Source: Spinellus fusiger (lineage: Eukaryota; Mucoromycota; Mucoromycetes; Mucorales; Phycomycetaceae). From it: 64,000 nt of DNA. Made by a program: the position numbers and the translations under genes. Each line of letters opens with the position of its first letter. Position 1 is the first letter of the stretch. Where the stretch lies: positions 145,573-209,572 of the forward strand of contig JALLLS010000063.1 in NCBI GenBank assembly GCA_025094145.1, written 5' to 3'. The notes beneath the pieces are model-generated. The model searched no databases, had not been told where the DNA came from, and was given only the letters and a program-made list of their open reading frames with translations. Of the stretch, positions 48,197 to 61,694 are shown piece after piece.

Positions 48197-49336
48197 TCAA
48201 AGTATTTTTATTTTTGGGTGTTGGTTGCTATTCGCGCATTGGGCATTTTGGCCACCCTATGAGATCGTTTGAAAAAAAAAGAATAAACATTGAAACGCTT
48301 CAAATACATAAGTGAAAAAAATAATGCAAAGAGAGAAGAGACAGAAAGAAAAGAGAATATAAAACCTCAATGAGGGAAAAATGATGGAAAATGAATGGAA
48401 ATGATGGTAAAATGAGAATTATGAATAGACATCCAAAAGGCCATAAAGTCAGCAAGGAATCCAGGACACCAAAAAGATAACCGTCATCCTGTGGTGATTC
48501 GAAATCCAACGAGGGATACTTAGAGCAACTTAGACAATCCTGAGGACACAAATACAGCAACTACACTAGCAGCTTCTGGCTTTGCTAAACGGGTTAAGAA
48601 TGGGTGGTAGAGGAAAAATCGCAGGAGAAGTGATGATACAGTGTCTGTTGCTGAAGGAGTCCTTTGCACTCTATGGTAGCATTGGCGTTCCCGCTCAACA
48701 CACCCATCAGCAGCCTCAATGAGCAAGCTACCAGCTGATGGCTCCACCTTAAAGTCTCGAGTAGACGTGGCTCGATCAATGGCTTGCAACAGTATTAACA
48801 AACTGGGCCAAAGATCTCGCCATTTAACAAAAGACTTAACCGTGCGCGGCAGAAGATTTAGACAATAGTCAATTGGATGAACGTCTTGTGGTGGTGCAGG
48901 AACTAAGAGGAACAAGAACGTGGAGCGTTCATGGTCAACGAATGTGCAAGTGAGAAAGTGGTCCCGATTAGCAGATGGGTGGCCACATTGGCAAGGAACT
49001 GAAGGTGTTGGTGGTAACCAAGCAATCCTCCATTTTAGTAGACGATGTCTTTCTTTGCGCGTGCACGGTAGTAGAAGAATTGGATCCCAAACAGGTCTAC
49101 ATAATCCACGGGCTACCGTCACCAGCGGATTCTTGCCACGTACTAGACTAGTAATTTCACTTTGAAGACGTTCAAGATAAGCTACTTTTAATGGATATTT
49201 AGGAGGGTTGTGAGCCCGTCCTATTCTTTGAGCATTTTGCCAGAGTACATTGCCACGTAGCTTAATCCATCTGGCTTTACTCTGGGGTGCTTCAAGCTGC
49301 GGGACAAGGCACCAGAGGAGGGTGTCTTCAGGAAGG
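48197..49336 (-). mobile_element. 5'-truncated LINE (non-LTR retrotransposon), minus strand
   Basis: 1140 bp between two copies of an 18-bp duplication. Sense is the minus strand, with the 3' end at 48197 (…AAAAATACTTTGA). The 5' end is cut inside the reverse-transcriptase ORF. About 190 bp of its 3' tail are repeated, inverted, at 50725-50910. Confidence 0.82.
48520..49336 (-). pseudogene. C-terminal fragment of a LINE reverse-transcriptase ORF
   Basis: Open from the truncation point through ~270 codons to a stop at 48520. It carries the C-terminal region of non-LTR retrotransposon proteins: RKERHRLLKWRIAWLPP followed by a CQCGHPSANRDHFLTC zinc-knuckle-like motif (C-x-C-x7-8-H-x4-C). The catalytic RT palm (xADD) lies upstream of the truncation and is absent. 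Confidence 0.75.
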
Positions 49337-49350
49337 GACCTTGCTTGATA

Positions 49351-50711
49351 CAGTGGCTTTCAATAAAACAATGGATAATTCAAATTCAGACCATAATTTT
49401 ACCCTTAATTTTTTTTTAAATTAAACATTCTTCATTTATTGCTTTTCCACTCTAATGTCTACCTCATCTAACACCACTGAACAACCCATGAGACCTCTTG
49501 GGAACAGAAAGAAGAATATCGATGACTTCACTTGATGCTCCATTGCTCACGAGGCCACCGTAAATGGGACCAGCCAGGCTGCCATTTCTGCTAGGTTTGG
49601 AGTTAGTCAACAGTCTGTTTCCCTTATCGTAAAGAGATATAAGGAAACTGGCTGTTTCAAGGCCAAGAAGAGCACTGGGCGCAAGCCCATTCTGAAGGGG
49701 AGAGACAAAAGAGAAGTTACTCGCGAAGTGGCAAGAGATTCATTCCAGACAATGGATCAGCTTTGCAAGTAGATGACCACCCAAGTGTCCATGAACACTT
49801 TTAGCAAATTGATGAAGAAGCTTGGCCTGTTTTCTTGCAGGGTGGTCAAAAAACCTGCTCTCACTGACAAGCACAAGAAGTTGAGACTTGCTTGGGCCAA
49901 GACCCACCTCCACTGGACTGAGGAAGACTGGAAGACAGTCATCTGGTCCGATGAGTCAAAGTACCAACTCATGAGGACCAACAACCGCAACAGAGTGGTG
50001 CACAAAAAGAAGGAGGGACTACTCCCAAATAAAATCAAGCCCACCATGAAGTTTGGTGGCGGTAGCGTGATGGTGTGGGGTTCTTTCTCTGGTGAAGGTG
50101 TTGGAAGGTTGGTGCCTGTGAAGGACAGTATAGACAGTAAAAGATACATTGATATCTTGAAGGAGAATTACTGCCCTGAGCTGGCTCGACTCAAGGCACT
50201 GAATCCAGAGATTGATTATGTTCTTCAAGAGGACAATGCCAGCTGCCACAAGAGTAGAGAGTCCAGGTTGTGGAAGGCAAATGAGAGCATTGCCACTATG
50301 GAGGGGTGGCCCTCACAAAGCCCCAACCTCAACCCTATAGAGCATTTATGGAAGGAGCTAGACAGAGCCATCAGAAAGAGGATGACCCCAGCAAGCTCCC
50401 TTCAAGATTTGGAGGTGCTCTTGTTAGAAGAATGGGAGAATATTCCCAAAGACACTACAGACACCCTCATTGCCAGCATGGGGCGGAGATGCAAGGCTGT
50501 CATTGAGGCCAAGGGTGGAAACACCAAATATTGAAGTTTTTCACCTAATAAACTTTTATTTATTATTCTGTTGACCTTCTTTATACTTCATCCAATTTTC
50601 AAGTCTCTACTGTGTGTTTAATGTATGTTTTTATTAAAAGTAATAAGTATTTCCTATTGCAGAATCATAACGGGGTATGAAAAAAAACCATTATTATTTT
50701 GAAAGCCACTG
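49351..50711 (+). mobile_element. Tc1/mariner element, family A, best-preserved copy
   Basis: 1361 bp flanked by TA on both sides (49349-49350, 50712-50713). Terminal inverted repeats of ~25 bp: left CAGTGGCTTTCAATAAAACA, right read inward CAGTGGCTTTCAAAATAATA, both then reaching ATGG. Encodes a transposase with two in-frame stops. It is bracketed directly by two LINE insertions. Confidence 0.95.
49455..50534 (+). pseudogene. Family A Tc1 transposase, two in-frame stops
   Basis: From ATG 49455 the frame stays in register for 360 codons and is broken only by TGA at codon 27 (49533) and TAG at codon 106 (49770). The TAG is followed at once by an ATG that opens a 253-residue catalytic ORF (49773-50534). 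N-terminal HTH: FGVSQQSVSLIVKRYKETGC. Catalytic residues are all present: D in VIWSDESKY, D in LQEDNASCH, E in SPNLNPIEHLW. Spacing of the last two gives a DD35E count. The C-terminus is EAKGGNTKY. The same TAG is present in the 3.9-5.1 kb relic, so the stop predates the split of the copies. Confidence 0.88.
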
Positions 50712-50724
50712 TATAAAGTGATCC

Positions 50725-50910
50725 ATTTTTCCCTCATCTGAGGTTTTGTATTTCTCGGTCCTTCTGTTTCCCATTCATTTGCATTCTTTTTTCACTTTCG
50801 TATTTGAAGTGTTTTAATGTTTATTCTATTTTTTCAAAAGTTCTCATAGGGTGGCTAACATGCCCAATGCGCGAATAGCAATCAACACCCATAAATAAAA
50901 AATACTTTGA
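50725..50910 (+). mobile_element. Short 5'-truncated LINE tail, plus strand
   Basis: 186 bp, the same LINE 3' tail as 48197-48395 but in opposite orientation (~80% identical by eye). It ends …AAAAAATACTTTGA. It is flanked by a 17-bp direct repeat, actgtataaagtgatcc, at 50708-50724 and 50911-50927. The first repeat begins inside the right terminal repeat of the Tc1 element. Confidence 0.82.
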
Positions 50911-51079
50911 ACTGTATAAAGTGATCCTCAACAAGTAACCGGTCATTTTCAAGTGCAGATTTCTTTTTTTTATTAGATTCATACTTTTCTTGATGTTGTA
51001 ATAACTTTATGAATTTATTAGATAAAGACACAGAACTCTCAATAGATACATGGAATAGTGTTTATAAGATATAAAAAAA

Positions 51080-52125
51080 GTTTTGTTTATAGGCCGCTTA
51101 GTAAGTAATACCAGTTTTTGGTATCTATCATTGCCTGTCATCTCTGCTCCATGCTGGCAATGAGGACGTCTAATGTCTTTGATATTCTACCCCATTCAAG
51201 CATCAGGGCCGCTTCCAACTTTTTCTTGGTGGAATATACCCTCCTGTCCTTCCTGATAACCTTCTTGAGGTGGGCCCATAGATGCTCAATTGGATTGAGA
51301 TCGGGTCTTTGTGAGGTCCAATAAGAAAGAGTTTTCACACTCTTGACTGCCTTCCATTCTCTAGTTTCCTTGCTCGTATGGGGTCTAACATTGTCTTCCT
51401 GTAGGCGGTAATTAACTCTAGGTTTCATGAGAGAGAGAATTACTTGAGCTCATGGTAGTAGAATTCTCCCAAAACATTGATGTACTCGGAGGAGTGTATC
51501 CTACCCTCCACTACGATCCATTTCCCAACACCCTCCTCACTGAAACAGCCCCATACTATCACTCCACCACTTCTAAACTTCCTCATTTCTAGGACATTCT
51601 TAGGCTCAAAGGCCGTACCAGGCTGCCTGATGACTTTTGCGCCCCTGTCATAGCTCATCAGTTCCACTCTGGACTCATCGGACCAGACGACCCCTTGCTA
51701 CTGCTCATGGGTCCAACCAACGTGCTCATGGGCCCACTGGAACCTTGACTCTATATGTTTCTTGGTGAGAAGAGGATTCACCACTAGACTGAAAGATTAA
51801 AAGCCCATCTCATCAATGTACCTCTTCAGAGTCTTGTCTGATACCTTGATGGCCATGCTTAACCTAATGGCCTTCTTGGTCTGATAAGAATCACTGACTA
51901 CTATTCTTCTCTTCTCAACCACCGGAGGGCCCTGTCGTTCAACTTTCTTTGTTGGCCACTCTTGGGAGAAGGTACTACCAAGCCTGTCTTCTTGAAGTGT
52001 CTCGCAATGTCTCCTACAGTGGGGGAAGGAACATTAAACATGAGAGATGTCTCGGCCAGAGTGTTGTTCATGTTCAGCACCTTATGGAGAATGGGCTGAA
52101 CAAGTCTCGAGGCTGGCATACATTA
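51080..52125 (-). pseudogene. Tc1/mariner transposase pseudogene, family C
   Basis: Decayed transposase on the minus strand. HTH region at 51901-52119 (NTLAETSLMFNVPSPTVGDI); then readable parts HVGWTHEQ, SDESRVELMSYD; GGVIVWGCFSEEGVGKW at ~51560; and LQEDNVRPHTSKETREW with WTSQRPDLNPIEHLWAHLKK at 51138-51428. Spacing of the last Asp and Glu is again 35. Several stops and frameshifts break it. A scrap of the same family's end lies at 2557-2630. Terminal repeats are not identified. Confidence 0.85.
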
Positions 52126-53947
52126 AATACATCTCAGAGATCTTAGTGAAGATGTTTAAAGTGTTGGATAAGTCAGACATTACAGAGAAAAATAATTGTT
52201 ATTAAAGAAAGAAAGAATAATAAACATTATTCTTGATATAAAGATAGCCTGGAATTTGAAACCACCGATTACATTTGTCGGGTTACTTTATAAAGGCCCT
52301 TTTCTATCATAGAAATCATTGTTGTATTAACACCAGTGTTTTCCATTGTTGGAAAGCTAATCTCCTATAAATATGCTATTACACTACTCCATAATATGGA
52401 TTTTGTTCTGAGGACAGGCTATAACTCATATAATAGTATTTAAAATTTGATGGTGATTGTTTTTCTTCTTTTTTCTTCTTTTTCTCTTTCACTTGTAGCC
52501 TTCTTTCTATTAAGAGTAAAGATCTATTGGTGCATGTTGAGCTAGATTGTGTAGTGTATGTACTTGGATAAAATACGACTAGATGAAAGGTCAATGGTTT
52601 TTTTTATATATAGAACACCAAGTATAATATGGCAAGGATATATCAAATGGAAAGTAGATATTGATTCAAAATCCTAGAGGGAAGAAGGCAAGATCAGGTT
52701 GGACGTTGTTTATCAGTCAACAGTCTTCTAGTTTATATACTTTTTGTTTTAAGAATAATATATATTTGTATAGTCCAGAACTAAATAAGTACGATAAATT
52801 CATTGAATAAAAAGATATTGATAAATATATACTAATAACATAAGACACTCAGCCTTTGTTTGTGAGCACAGCCCGAGAATCCATCCTACATGTGTCAACA
52901 CAGCTTGAAGATGCTCATCATGCACAGACCACTCTGATGCATTGACTTGGAGGCTCCATCTTAATATTTAAGTAGCGAACAGTTAAAAGACTGTGCAAGA
53001 GCTACTCAGAGATAAGACTATGAAGTGTTATTAAAGACAACCTGGATGATCACTCTTGTTTATAAGCACCTAGTTCCAACAGAAAGTGGACACTCAGCTA
53101 TTGTTTTCTAGATACTTTATGATGACTGTTCATTGAGGTTGCTAATGGGTATGCTGAGTAAGAATACCAGCATTATCATTAAGTACAAATATTCATCCAA
53201 TAACAAACCTATGATGATCACTCTTCTTCTAATCCTTTCTTCAACCAATTATCATAGTATAGTATAGTATAGTAGCTACATAATATGTTGGTGTGTTTGG
53301 TGTTATCTTGGATTCAAGAGTACCCAAATCACTGAGAATACCACTGTCTGGAGTTCTGGTTGTTACAAACATATTTTGCTTCTTTTGGTGTCCTGTATTT
53401 CTTTTCTGACATTCATGCGTTTCGGAAGTTTTATTTAGTGCACTCGTATCTATCGTCCTTCTTTTCTACTACCAGAGGATTCCATGTTCTCTTATATAGC
53501 TCTGTTTTCTATTTCATTCATTCAGTCAATGGCCATAAGGTCCAATGCATGGATTGAAAATAACAGTAATTACAGATATATAAAAGAGAGAGACAGAGAG
53601 AGAGACAGAGAGAGAGAAAAGAATACAGTTATTTTTTATACCAGACGCTCTTTACCAGAATGATTGGGTACAAACTCCCAAGTATGCTCTACTACTCATT
53701 CTATTGAAGCTACACTGATACTTCTTCTAAAAGTACACACACCTACCTACATTTAGTACAATTAAATATCCTATTATAACTACACTTTATAGATAGTTTG
53801 GCCTACAGTCATGGACACAGGTGGATGTTGACTGTCATTGATATATTCTTTTTACATATGTTCAGTGTATTCTTCCATCCCCAGCACCAATCAACTTCTC
53901 CATGAGTCATTATTTAATGTTGAATTCAATAAATTATGTCTTCCTAT

Positions 53948-53978
<31 letters not shown>

Positions 53979-54327
53979 TCTATCTATCTATCTATTTCTC
54001 CACTGTCTCTTCTGCCAATGAGACAAGAGTCTTTTCTCATAGCCAAAAAGAGGAGAATGACATCACCAACGCGACAGGTCCTCCCGAGCAGAGACGGAGT
54101 TCCAATAAAGGCACAGGAGTTTCTCTCTCTCTCACTCTCTCTGTGTGTGTAGTGTGTGTGTAGTGTGTGTATCTGCCTGTTTCTCTGTCTTTTCTTTTTT
54201 TTTGCCTCGTCTCTTCCTTTCTCTTCTTCCACCTCTTGTGACTATTAAAATACTAGTCACCTTTTCCACTTCTCGTTCTCTCTCTCTTCTCTTCTCTTCT
54301 CTTCTTCTTATAACCCTATAGTGTGTC
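52126..54327. other. 2.2-kb gap, no gene seen
   Basis: AT-rich with GA repeats (53585-53620), (TTTA)n and (TATC)n at 53944-53995, and TC/GT-rich tracts at 54120-54300 that probably form the ARP2 promoter and 5' UTR. No coding region is supported. Confidence 0.5.
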
Positions 54328-56071
54328 ATGAACGCCTCAAAGACACTTGTTGTTGATAATGGCACGGGTGTAAGTACCCTTTTTTTCTTTTTTCTTTCTA
54401 TTCTTCCAGCAGTATAAAGAAAGAGAAAACACATACTCCCTTTCTTATTCTATCATTGTAGTTTGTCAAGTGCGGTTATGCTGGCTCCAACTTCCCTGAA
54501 CATGTCTTTGCCAGTGTTGTGGGTAGACCCATCTTGCGTGCAGAAGAAAAAGTGGGTCATCTGCAGGTGAAGGACATTATGATGGGGGATGAGGCTGCTG
54601 CTCTCCGTAACACCCTGCAAATGTCCTACCCCATGGAGAACGGCATTATCCGACAGTGGGAGGACATGCGTCACTTATGGAACTACACGTTTGATGAGAA
54701 GCTGAAAGTAGACCCCAGAGACTGCAAAATTCTTTTGACAGAAGCACCCATGAACCCTCGTGCTAACCGTGAGCGCATGGCAGAGATTATGTTTGAGGAG
54801 TATGGGTTCCAAGGCATTTACGTTGCCATTCAGGCTGTGTTGACTCTGTTTGCTCAGGGTAAGTTGCCTAGTAACGTACACGATGGATTGAATTCTCGGG
54901 CAGGTCTTTTGTCGGGTGTGGTGGTGGATTCTGGTGATGGCGTGACACATATTGTAAGTGTGTGTGTGTGTACAAGTGACTCATATTCTCTACCAAGGTG
55001 CCTGTGTATGAAGGGTATGCTCCTGCTAACCTCACACGCCGTTTGGATGTGGCAGGTCGTCATGTCACCCGTTATCTTATCAAATTGCTCCTATTGCGTG
55101 GTTACGCTTTTAACCGTACTGCTGATTTCGAGACTGTAAGACAGATCAAGGAGAAACTGTGCTATGTCAGGTAATTATAGAATAAGAGAGAAAGACATCT
55201 ATCTCTGGGCTCTTTATTGAGCTCATAAGGGCGGCTATAGTTACGATTTGGAATTGGACCAGAAGCTAGGCCATGAAACCACCACTTTGGTAGAGAACTA
55301 CGAGGCAAGTCCCCTGAGAAGATGGAGCAGAGCAGAGCAGAGCAGAGTCTCTTTCTCTATTGATTAACACAAGGGATGGCTCTACAAGCTTCCTGATGGT
55401 CGTGTCATTAAAGTAGGATCTGAGCGATTTGAGGCTCCAGAGTGCCTTTTCCAACCCCATCTTGTAGATGTAGAAGCAGGTGGAATGGCAGGTAAATGAT
55501 GTCCATGGAAGTACCAAGGGTACCCATTGGCCTATGACTCAATCTTGTTCCTTAGAGATGCTCTTCAATACCATCCAGTCGGCTGATATTGACATTCGTG
55601 CTGATCTCTACAAGCACATTGTTCTTTCGGGTGGGTCTACCATGTACCCTGGTCTTCCTAGCAGATTAGAGAAGGAGATGAAGCAACTCTACCTCACCCA
55701 TGTATTGGATGGAGATGCCACCCGATTGAATGTAAGTTGGAGAATGGGAGTTTATCTTTTCTGCGCCCAATGACACCACCTCCACTCACTTTCACACCTG
55801 CATGCATGACGATAGAAATTCAAAATTCGCATTGAAGATCCTCCTCGACGCAAACACATGTAAGTGGATCTTGTCTCTATGTTTTTCTTTCATTTCTCTA
55901 TGTATTTTCTCTTATACTATTCTCTCTCTCTCTCTTAGGGTGTTCCTTGGTGGTGCTGTACTGGCAGATATTATGAAGAATAAGGATTCTTGGTGGGTGA
56001 CAAAACAAGAGTGGGAAGAACAGGGTGTCCGTGCACTGGATAAAATGGGTGTGTTGGGATCCACAGCTTAG
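54328..56071 (+). CDS. ARP2: Actin-related protein 2 (Arp2/3 complex)
   Basis: Model: 54328-54369, 54462-54858, 54904-54953, 54998-55170, 55241-55304, 55389-55491, 55556-55731, 55816-55859, 55939-56071 (1182 nt, 393 aa; human ARP2 is 394). ARP2 nucleates branched actin filaments within the Arp2/3 complex. Actin-fold motifs are clear: [19 protein letters not shown] (phosphate-1), [21 protein letters not shown] (phosphate-2), [53 protein letters not shown]. The intron 55305-55388 has a GC donor (GAG|GCAAGT); all others are GT-AG. A poly(A) signal (aataaaa) begins at 56078. Convergent with the kinase gene. Confidence 0.97.
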
Positions 56072-56471
56072 CTTTGCAATAAAATACATTCATTTTAACC
56101 AAAGATGAATTAGAGAAAAAGAATTAAGAAGTATTAACTAGTAAACGAAAAAAAAAGAATAAAATAGAGGAAATAAAGAGAGGAAATAAAGAGAGGAAAT
56201 AAAGAGGAAATGAAGAGATGTAGAGAGGTGTGTGTATAAGTGTAGAGGTGTAGAGGTGGGCTATGATGAGAGATGAGAAGAAGAGAAATGGAAAGACTCC
56301 AAGAAGAGCATGGATGGCAGTGAATGCACAGCCAAAAGGAAATAATAAGAAAACAAAACAAAACAAATAATAAGAATAAGAATAAGAATAAGAATAAGAA
56401 TAAGAATAGGAATAAAAAAGACAAAGGAATCTATACTACACTTTTTGACTCTTTCTTTTGCTGGATTTCTC
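56072..56471. other. Convergent 3' region between ARP2 and the kinase
   Basis: 400 bp with GAGGAAATAAA repeats (56165-56215) and a (AATAAG)n tract (56366-56410). No gene. Confidence 0.55.
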
Positions 56472-58693
<2,222 letters not shown>

Positions 58694-59628
58694 GAGCCAA
58701 GGTGCCTTTCTTTTATACTAATTGTGTTGGGATAAGAGGAAAAAGGCAGTGACTGTAGATATATAAAGAAAAAGAGAAGAAGAAGGAAAATATAAAAAAT
58801 ATAAAAAAAGAAGAAAAGAAAAAAAAGAAAATATAAAAAAGAGAGAAGAAAAAGGGGAGAAAAGAGAAAACCCAAAAAGAATGAGTTTATTTTTTAATTT
58901 CTCTCTTTTTCTCTTTTTTATTTTTTATTTTTATTTTATATATATCTATATATTTTATATACATTTTATATTTTATATATATATTCCTCCTCTTCTAATC
59001 ACTGGTCTAGAGTAAGAAAAAGAGAAAAGAAAAAGGAATGCTTATATACATCTTATATAAGATGTAGATAGGGTGTGTGTGTGTGTGTTGTGGGTGGGTG
59101 GGTAGATAGATAGAGTCTAGTGAGGAAAGGGTTGGGTGAGGATAGCAATGAAGAGAAAGCTACTCTTTAGGTCCATTGATCTATTCTTTGCTCAATAGAT
59201 CCAGAATGAGCAGATGTCAGCCAATGAATCAAGCAAGTGAATAGAAAAGAATCCAATCATTTGTGGAGGTGGCCTAGGATCGGAACCTGTAGTCTATTAG
59301 CACTGTCTCACATGGAGAATGACAAGAGAAGGACAGGATGGCCCAAAGGCACAGTCCAAAGTAATTTTCCTTTCCTTTCCTTCCCGCCCTCTCATTCATA
59401 GACAGATCTGGCGGCTGTTCATTCAGCCCATGAAATCATTTCATGTTCTATCATCACGAGATAGGAAGAAGAGAGGGGAAGTGTAGGTATTTCTGCACCA
59501 ATCAGAGTCCACTCCTCCCCCTCTTTCGATTCTCTCGTCCTTCCTTGAATGCCATAAAATCAAGCCCAGCTGTGGGCCCTTTTCACTGATTTCCATCTCA
59601 GCTCCTTTCTTCTTCTTCACTATTTCTC
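58694..59628. promoter_or_regulatory. Divergent region between kinase (-) and UBX gene (+)
   Basis: 935 bp. Contains A/G-rich and TA-rich tracts (58770-58990) and a (GT)n run at 59073-59088. No specific site can be named. Confidence 0.4.
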
Positions 59629-61290
59629 ATGAGCGTTCATGACAATGTATGGTTTGAGGGTGCTATAAGAGACGCAGTAGCACTTGTTCATCAGAAGAAC
59701 TGCCTGTTGGTGGTGTATGTCTATGGTAAATGCACAGTGTTGCTCTGCCAACCCACGCACTGTGCTAATAGAACGCACTGTATAAAAGACAGGACTGCCC
59801 AGAATGACGCCTTGACTGCCCTGTTTCATGAGGAGAAAGTAAACAGACTGGAATAGAGAAGGGATCTCTGTAACTTATCCCTTAGGTGGTAGAGCATCTG
59901 AAGAACAAGGCAGTGGTGCTCAGACTAGAAAAGGATTCTGAAAATGCAGTGTTATTTGCACAGATTTGTAAGTGCATTTGGTGGCTATCTCAGGCCATTG
60001 ACTCTCCACAGATCCTCTCTACAGTGTTCCTATTGTCTATTTTATCAGGTGAGTGGGTCCACAAGGCGTGTTGCATTGATGCATAGAATAGACAAGGCAC
60101 GATTAAGGATTTTGGTATGAGTGATCTTACAGCCCAGACATTGGTGGAGAAGGTGGATAAGTGCAGTGAAGAGATACAAGACGGTGCAGTGGATGGTGTC
60201 GCTGCTGCCACTGCTGCCACTGCTGCCACTGCTGCCACTGCTGCCACTGCTGCCACCCATCCTTCTCCTTCTCAGCAGAGTCAAAGGTACACACACTGTC
60301 TAATGACCCTGGTTATTCATACACATCCTAGTGAAAGAGTCAAGGCACAGCTGGCCCTGGCTAAACAGAAAAAAATCGAACAGGAAAGAAAGGTAACCAA
60401 AGTGACATGCATAACAAGTCCACCCCTTTCACACTTGTGCCTATAGAAAGCCCGAGAGAATGAAATCAAACGGCGACAACAGGGCAAAGAACTGCAGCAG
60501 GTCAAAGAGACACTAGAGCAGAAACAGAACAAGGCCCATTTTGATAAGCTAAAGAGAGAGAAGAAGGAGGAAGAAGAACACAGAAAAAAGGTCAAAGAAC
60601 AGATTGCAAGGGACAGGGCAGAGAAGATGGCTGCCAAGACGACCTGCCAAGAAACAGTCACTCCCACATCTCCTGTCTCCAAACCACCACTGCAAAGTCA
60701 CCTTGGCCACCTGAGTATTCGTCAATTGGATGGGTCTACGCTTCGTCACTCTTTCCAAGGTAAGCTCGACAAGATATGTGACGTGTTGACTCATCCTGAG
60801 CAGCCACAGACACACTGGCCGATGTCAGTGCATGGATTCATGAGGTAGATCACCCGCCACACATACCCTCCAATCCTGCCTACTATGCTTCATCTACTCA
60901 CTGCTGATATAGAATCGCAAGGATGGCGACAGTCCCTATAAACTCATGGCCCAATTCCCCAACCGACAGTTTAGTATAAGAGATGAGGAAAAGACCCTGT
61001 GTACATTGGAACTCACGCCAAGTGCCACGTTAATCATGAAGCCCATGGCCAATGTCAGTCACGCCTATGCTGCTCATGGCAGTCCCACCAGCAGTATCAT
61101 TGACTATGTCTACTCTGCCAGTGGATCTCTCTACCAGGCAGCAGGCACCGTGGGCACCACTCTCTCTGAAGCCCTGTTCTCCTTGTTTCCAGCAGAACAG
61201 CGCCCTCCCTCCACATCAGCTGCTGCCACACACTCCTCTGCCTCAGTAGCATCCCACGGACAGAGATTAGGAGGCACCTCTGGACAGTAA
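59629..61290 (+). CDS. UBX-domain protein, UBXN4/Ubx-like, 9 exons
   Basis: Model: 59629-59725, 59789-59838, 59886-59967, 60012-60048, 60092-60286, 60332-60392, 60447-60759, 60810-60844, 60913-61290 (1248 nt, 415 aa). UBX proteins recruit Cdc48/p97 to substrates. The N-terminal ~110 residues look thioredoxin-like (WFEGAIRDAVALVHQKNCLL, IYPLYSVPIVYFIRQGTIKD), as in UBXN4-type proteins. Then an Ala-Ala-Thr repeat, a charged coiled coil (~155-235, KKAREN…REKKEEEEHRKKV) and the UBX domain (~260-335: LSIRQLDGSTLRHSF, FPNR at 305-308 for the F-P-R loop that contacts p97). A Ser/Thr-rich tail follows. UBXN4 has a C-terminal membrane hairpin; none is obvious here. The stop TAA at 61288 overlaps a GTAAGT that resembles a donor. 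Confidence 0.9.
60203..60257 (+). repeat. 9-bp coding tandem repeat (gctgccact) in the UBX gene
   Basis: Six copies of gctgccact encode Ala-Ala-Thr units. Length change would alter the protein by three residues per unit without a frameshift. Confidence 0.9.
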
Positions 61291-61694
61291 GTCACCCCCT
61301 TCCCTTTTATATCCTGTGCACAGAGGAGCCATGTTAATATGCATATCCTCCCCCATCTCAGGCAGGAGAGAAGCACCTACAATGGCAATTCTGTCAACTA
61401 TGAATAAAAACAAGTCACAAATACAATGGCACTGACAGAGACAGAGCATAAAACAAGGTCGATGGGCAAGGAGGGATGCACTCTTTTCCTTTCTTAGGCA
61501 TTGGTCCAATGAGGGAAGGGATCTTTGCCCTAGTCACTACACCAACAGATAAGAACAGATAATAATGAACAAGAATAAACAATAATGAACAAGAACAAAT
61601 AAAATGTAGATACAGTTGGCATAGGAAAGAAATAGAGAGAAAATGACAAGGAGATCGGACATTGAATAGATCACCTCTCTCTCTCTCTGTTATT
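61291..61694. other. Intergenic between UBX gene and RED
   Basis: 404 bp with an aataaa at 61403 likely serving the UBX gene, and a TC tract at 61675-61690 just before the RED start. Confidence 0.5.

Noticed and set aside
48194..50921. A single DNA transposon with ~190-bp terminal inverted repeats
   Set aside because: Each arm has its own 17-18 bp direct duplication, and the arms are tails of the same LINE. Two insertions explain everything.
53581..54300. ORFs in GA, TC and GT repeats upstream of ARP2
   Set aside because: They are simple-sequence readings with no protein character.
59250..59330. Possible tRNA on the minus strand (GGTTCCGATCC near 59270)
   Set aside because: The T-arm and acceptor stems cannot pair; probably chance.
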